Assembly: GCA_029781045.1 (NCBI GenBank)
Contig: JAKOXL010000023.1
Span: 42,173 to 106,172, forward strand
Length of the DNA: 64,000 bases
Source of the DNA: Bacillota bacterium
GTDB lineage: Bacteria > Bacillota > UBA994 > UBA5500
Direction: 5' to 3'
Position numbers and translations under genes: made by a program. Shown here one piece after another: positions 61,766 through 64,000 of the stretch (its first letter is position 1; every line of letters begins with the position of its first letter). Below the pieces are notes generated by a model. That model was not told where the DNA came from, searched no databases, and saw nothing but the letters and a program-made list of their open reading frames with translations.

Positions 61766-62617
61766 AGGCATCTCCTTTCTTGCTTGTGAACACAACAATT
61801 TCATCAATGGTAGCGGGCTCAATGCTCAAATCAGAAAACCGGCCAATATCTTCGGTTCTCACTAGAGCTTCAAACCCGGTAGGGAATGTGCGGAAGCCGA
61901 TAGCTTTGGCCCTCAAGTCTGAGGACAGTTCGTCCTTACCGCCTTTAACAATGCGGTACATATCAACTAATTCATCTTTACTGCCACTAAAAAGCAATTC
62001 TCCATAGCTGATATAGGTTATATAATCGGCGACGCGCTCCAAATCTCCTGTAATATGGGTGGAGAATAGCACGCTATGCTCTCCGTCTTCAATATACTCC
62101 GATAGAATCTGCAGCAGTTCGTCTCTTGAAACCGGATCAAGGCCGCTGGTCGGCTCATCCAGAATCAACAGCTTTGCATCATAGGAGAATGCACAAGCAA
62201 GCATCAACTTCATCTGCATTCCCCTAGAAAGCTCTTTTACCTTTTTGTTAGGGCAATATGAAACTTCCTAAGTATGTCGGCAAACCTCTGTGTATCCCAG
62301 TTCGGATAAAAGGCGGAAATGGATTGCTCGACCTGCGTTACTAGCCAATCGTCGCTGAAATAGTTGGTGTCAAAAACGACCCCCAGTTCCGATTTTACCT
62401 TTTGCTCGTCAGCGATATTATCCAAACCCATAACCTTGACTTCGCCACCATCCCGCTTAAGCATATTCAAAATGAGCTTAATGGTGGTTGTCTTGCCGGA
62501 GCCATTTGGCCCGATCAGCCCCATAATATAACCTTTCGGCAGTGTAAAACTGATATTGCGAAGATGAAAACTTCCAAAAGACTTGGATAGGTTCTTTACC
62601 TCCAAATGGTTAGTCAT
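61758..62617 (-). pseudogene. ABC transporter ATPase with 1-base frameshift
   Basis: The 5' frame (62617-62237) carries Walker A GPNGSGKTTT and Q-loop and ends FHIALTKR-stop. The 3' frame (to 61758) resumes as KVKELSRGMQMKLMLACAFS with signature SRGMQ, Walker B LLILDEPTSGLDP and H-loop STHITGD. Adding one C to the CCC tract at about 62250 gives FHIAPNKKVKELSRGMQ, the expected family sequence (YtrB-like). So the gene is a 286-residue ATPase broken by a homopolymer deletion, or the base was missed in sequencing. Confidence 0.85.
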
Positions 62618-62993
62618 CGGTTTGTACCTCCAACAGAATATCTAAAAGATGGTGTAATTCCTCTTTGGACAAGTTGGCCATGCGCGCTGCCTTTATTGCT
62701 TCCATCAAACTATTTTCAACCTTACAAATGAGCTGCTCCTTGATTAGCTCTGATCCACGACCCAGCACGAAACAGCCCCGTCCCTGCACATTCTTCACAA
62801 AGCCCTCTTGTTCCAGTTCGGTATATGCCCTTGTTACAGTCAATACACTGATTTTCAAGTCTTTGGCGAGGGTTCTTAAGGAGGGCAGGGACTCTCCCTC
62901 TTGAAGATCTCCTGCCAAAATTGCGGCTTTTATCTGCTGTTTAATCTGCTCATATATAGGAACGCCTGACACATTGGAAATAATGAGCTTTAT
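62610..62993 (-). CDS. GntR family regulator, YtrA-like
   Basis: 120 residues from GTG 62972, or 127 from an ATA codon at 62993. Winged helix-turn-helix with PIYEQIKQQIKAAILAGDL then GESLPSLRTLAKDLKISVLT (recognition helix near 45) and a short C-terminal dimer helix, the YtrA subfamily. Homologues start about seven residues before the GTG with IISN-x-x-G-V-P, as encoded here from ATA 62993, which also has the only ribosome site (GGGGGG, 7 bases away). It overlaps the ATPase gene by 8 bases and is the first gene of the ABC operon. Confidence 0.9.
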   Translation of the reverse strand: MKLIISNVSGVPIYEQIKQQIKAAILAGDLQEGESLPSLRTLAKDLKISVLTVTRAYTELEQEGFVKNVQGRGCFVLGRGSELIKEQLICKVENSLMEAIKAARMANLSKEELHHLLDILLEVQTDD

Positions 62994-63018
62994 GGTAGCA
63001 CCCCCCCTACTGTTTTAA

Positions 63019-63050
63019 GTGTTATGCTGTTATATATATCAGTATAACAC
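63019..63050. promoter_or_regulatory. GntR/YtrA-type operator
   Basis: Inverted repeat gtgttatgctg/cagtataacac (one mismatch in 11) around tatatatat-like spacer, 26 bases upstream of the putative ATA start. Its position over the expected promoter suits autoregulation of the ABC operon by the GntR protein. Confidence 0.72.
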
Positions 63051-63127
63051 CTGTTTCCCGTAAATCGCAATAAGTTATAGTAGAAATCGCGAACCCATGG
63101 GCTGACACACCTTAGTAAGTACCACTT

Positions 63128-63186
63128 ACGTGAAAACAAAAAGGAACAAGGCACCCTACGAAAGTTACAGCGTAGGGCGCCTTGCT
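63128..63186 (-). repeat. Terminator repeat, copy 2 (right flank of the ABC block)
   Basis: acgtgaaaacaaaaaggaac then aaggcaccctacgaaagtta and cgtagggcgccttgctc; closely matches copy 1 at 57992. The stem aaggc-ccctacg/cgtaggg-gcctt ends the gene at 63186 (minus strand). Confidence 0.8.
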
Positions 63187-63638
63187 CACTTGGTTATTTC
63201 AAAACAATAAAATATCGGCCTGATAGAATTGGGATTTTCCCAAATCGCAGCAGTATCAATTTGCCGTATATCCTCAGGACTTATTTCATCTATACGAAGT
63301 TTTTTCTTTCTTATTATCGGCCTTTCGTCATATTCATAGTAACCATAGTCCAACCATACGTGCCACACTTCTACAATATCTGTGCGGCTAAGCACATCTG
63401 AGATGTACTCCAGAATCAGTTTTGCTCTACCTTCTGTATAGTAAGCCCATTCAAGGCAAACGCCATACTTTTTATCCGAATAGTCCCCAACTGCCCCGAA
63501 CTGGCACAAAGAGAAATTATCATCGGCATCACCGTCATAAGTCGTTCCTTCATCGACATTTATCTCTAGTGGATATTCCTTCGACGGTCTTACCTCATCC
63601 ATAGGGCAATTTGCTGCTATAAAGGTGCATAAGCTCAC
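63186..63638 (-). CDS. Hypothetical protein, 150 residues
   Basis: From GTG 63638, 7 bases after AAGGAGA. Acidic soluble protein with many Tyr and Asp (DYGYYEYDERPIIRKKKLRID near 116-136) and an early FIAANCPMDEV. The pattern resembles small Bacillota proteins with no named domain. Not recognised further. It is a single gene between a terminator repeat and the hairpin at 63692. Confidence 0.7.
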   Translation of the reverse strand: MSLCTFIAANCPMDEVRPSKEYPLEINVDEGTTYDGDADDNFSLCQFGAVGDYSDKKYGVCLEWAYYTEGRAKLILEYISDVLSRTDIVEVWHVWLDYGYYEYDERPIIRKKKLRIDEISPEDIRQIDTAAIWENPNSIRPIFYCFEITK

Positions 63639-63691
63639 ACCAAGTCTCCTTCAAAGGGATACAGCTTTCATTTATTATTAGTTATCATTAT

Positions 63692-63716
63692 GGAACCCAC
63701 CTCTTAGGTGGGCTCC
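63692..63716. terminator. Hairpin between the hypothetical gene and the edge gene
   Basis: Arms ggaacccacc/ggtgggctcc with a 5-base loop; ctttatt follows on the plus strand. It may terminate the minus-strand gene entering from the right edge. Confidence 0.55.
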
Positions 63717-63903
63717 CTTTATTAATTGATCGAGCTTACCATTAACAGTTTTGATACACAATCCACATGTGTTTTGATAGAAAGGTGATAAATTTTCACA
63801 GAAAAATAAGGGAGTATTTTAATTTTACCCCCTATGAATTCAAGATGAACGCTTATAACTTTGCTTTAACAGAAACATTATATATTTTTCTATTTGAAAT
63901 ATT

Positions 63904-64000
63904 CTATTTTTTATTCTCAGACTCTATCAGTTCTATCATTTTAATAAAATAATTATATACTTCTGTACTTTTATCAAATATGTTTTCTAAGTCTTTTTTC
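63904..64000 (-). CDS. C-terminal end of an unknown gene entering from the right edge
   Basis: About 31 codons, KKDLENIFDKSTEVYNYFIK then MIELIESENKK and TAG at 63906-63904. The amphipathic helical pattern and AT-rich lysine codons look coding, whereas the plus-strand frame (63767-63952) looks like a shadow. The gene body is outside the window, so no family can be given. Confidence 0.4.
   Translation of the reverse strand, partial: KKDLENIFDKSTEVYNYFIKMIELIESENKK

Noticed and set aside
63767..63952. 61-codon plus-strand frame in AT-rich DNA
   Set aside because: Opposes a better minus-strand coding end at 63904-64000 and has only random hydrophobic AT-rich codons.
1..64000. tRNA, rRNA, prophage, integrase, transposase or antibiotic-biosynthesis clusters
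   Set aside because: Looked for on both strands; none with recognisable motifs was found.

Overview
The window looks like a chromosome segment of a spore-forming, anaerobic, low-to-moderate GC Gram-positive bacterium (Bacillota, most likely class Clostridia). The evidence is a complete ger germinant-receptor operon, an Ile T-box leader before ileS, a desulfoferrodoxin, the two-subunit iron-sulfur serine dehydratase, a type III glutamine synthetase, strong GGAGG ribosome sites with frequent GTG/TTG starts, and DUF1659/DUF2922/YvrJ genes. No rRNA, tRNA, phage, CRISPR or transposase gene was seen.

Layout. 1-6.4 kb: minus-strand genes (pepT 5' part, an Imm-5-like protein, UPF0178, aspartate-semialdehyde dehydrogenase, then a DHHW/MBOAT/DUF4358 acylation cluster). 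6.5-10.4 kb: gerABC. 10.4-13.5 kb: ileS with its T-box. 13.6-20.5 kb: a THUMP RNA methyltransferase, small membrane proteins, DUF3825, a D-cysteine desulfhydrase-like enzyme, desulfoferrodoxin behind a Fur/PerR-like operator, two cyclophilins and a SagB-type oxidoreductase. 20.7-26.8 kb: glnS, a two-gene ABC exporter whose second gene is broken by a 61-bp duplication, and a family 1-like uracil-DNA glycosylase. 28.0-29.5 kb: a strong candidate yybP-ykoY (Mn2+) riboswitch with terminator before membrane subunits of a Na+-pumping decarboxylase. 29.6-39.2 kb: lipid kinase, truncated mscL, sdaAB/sdaAA, DUF3842, an ECF S component with a P-loop kinase behind an attenuator, family 4 UDG, MlrC-type peptidase, nagB and an AraC regulator. 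39.3-45.7 kb: small accessory genes, a PLP dehydratase, a family of unknown function carrying the OadB signature motif, and the YvrJ/DUF2922/DUF1659 set. 45.7-57.6 kb: signalling and oxygen/iron genes (three diguanylate cyclases, CheX, bacteriohemerythrin, bacterioferritin, MarR plus esterase) mixed with decayed genes (receiver fragment, GS III with an in-frame amber stop, VanZ and GNAT fragments). 58-63 kb: a GntR-controlled ABC block plus a Bce-like ABC pair, flanked by two copies of the same terminator repeat.

Two themes recur. First, many genes are interrupted (ABC exporter, GGDEF, glnN, ABC ATPase, vanZ, GNAT, methyltransferase, mscL, response regulator). Either this lineage is losing genes or some single-base indels are sequence errors. 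Second, a dispersed intergenic repeat family recurs through the window: a GGGCTRTCGCAA-type hairpin, a MITE-like element with about 23-bp inverted ends (1899-2041 and 45320-45551), and solo ends at 26880, 30678, 35518 and 39263.

The most unusual points are the metal riboswitch in front of an orphan sodium-pump module, the GIIGGADGPTSIF motif shared between that pump and a predicted soluble protein 13 kb away, the MITE-like family, the amber stop in glutamine synthetase, and an apparent AUA start for the GntR regulator.
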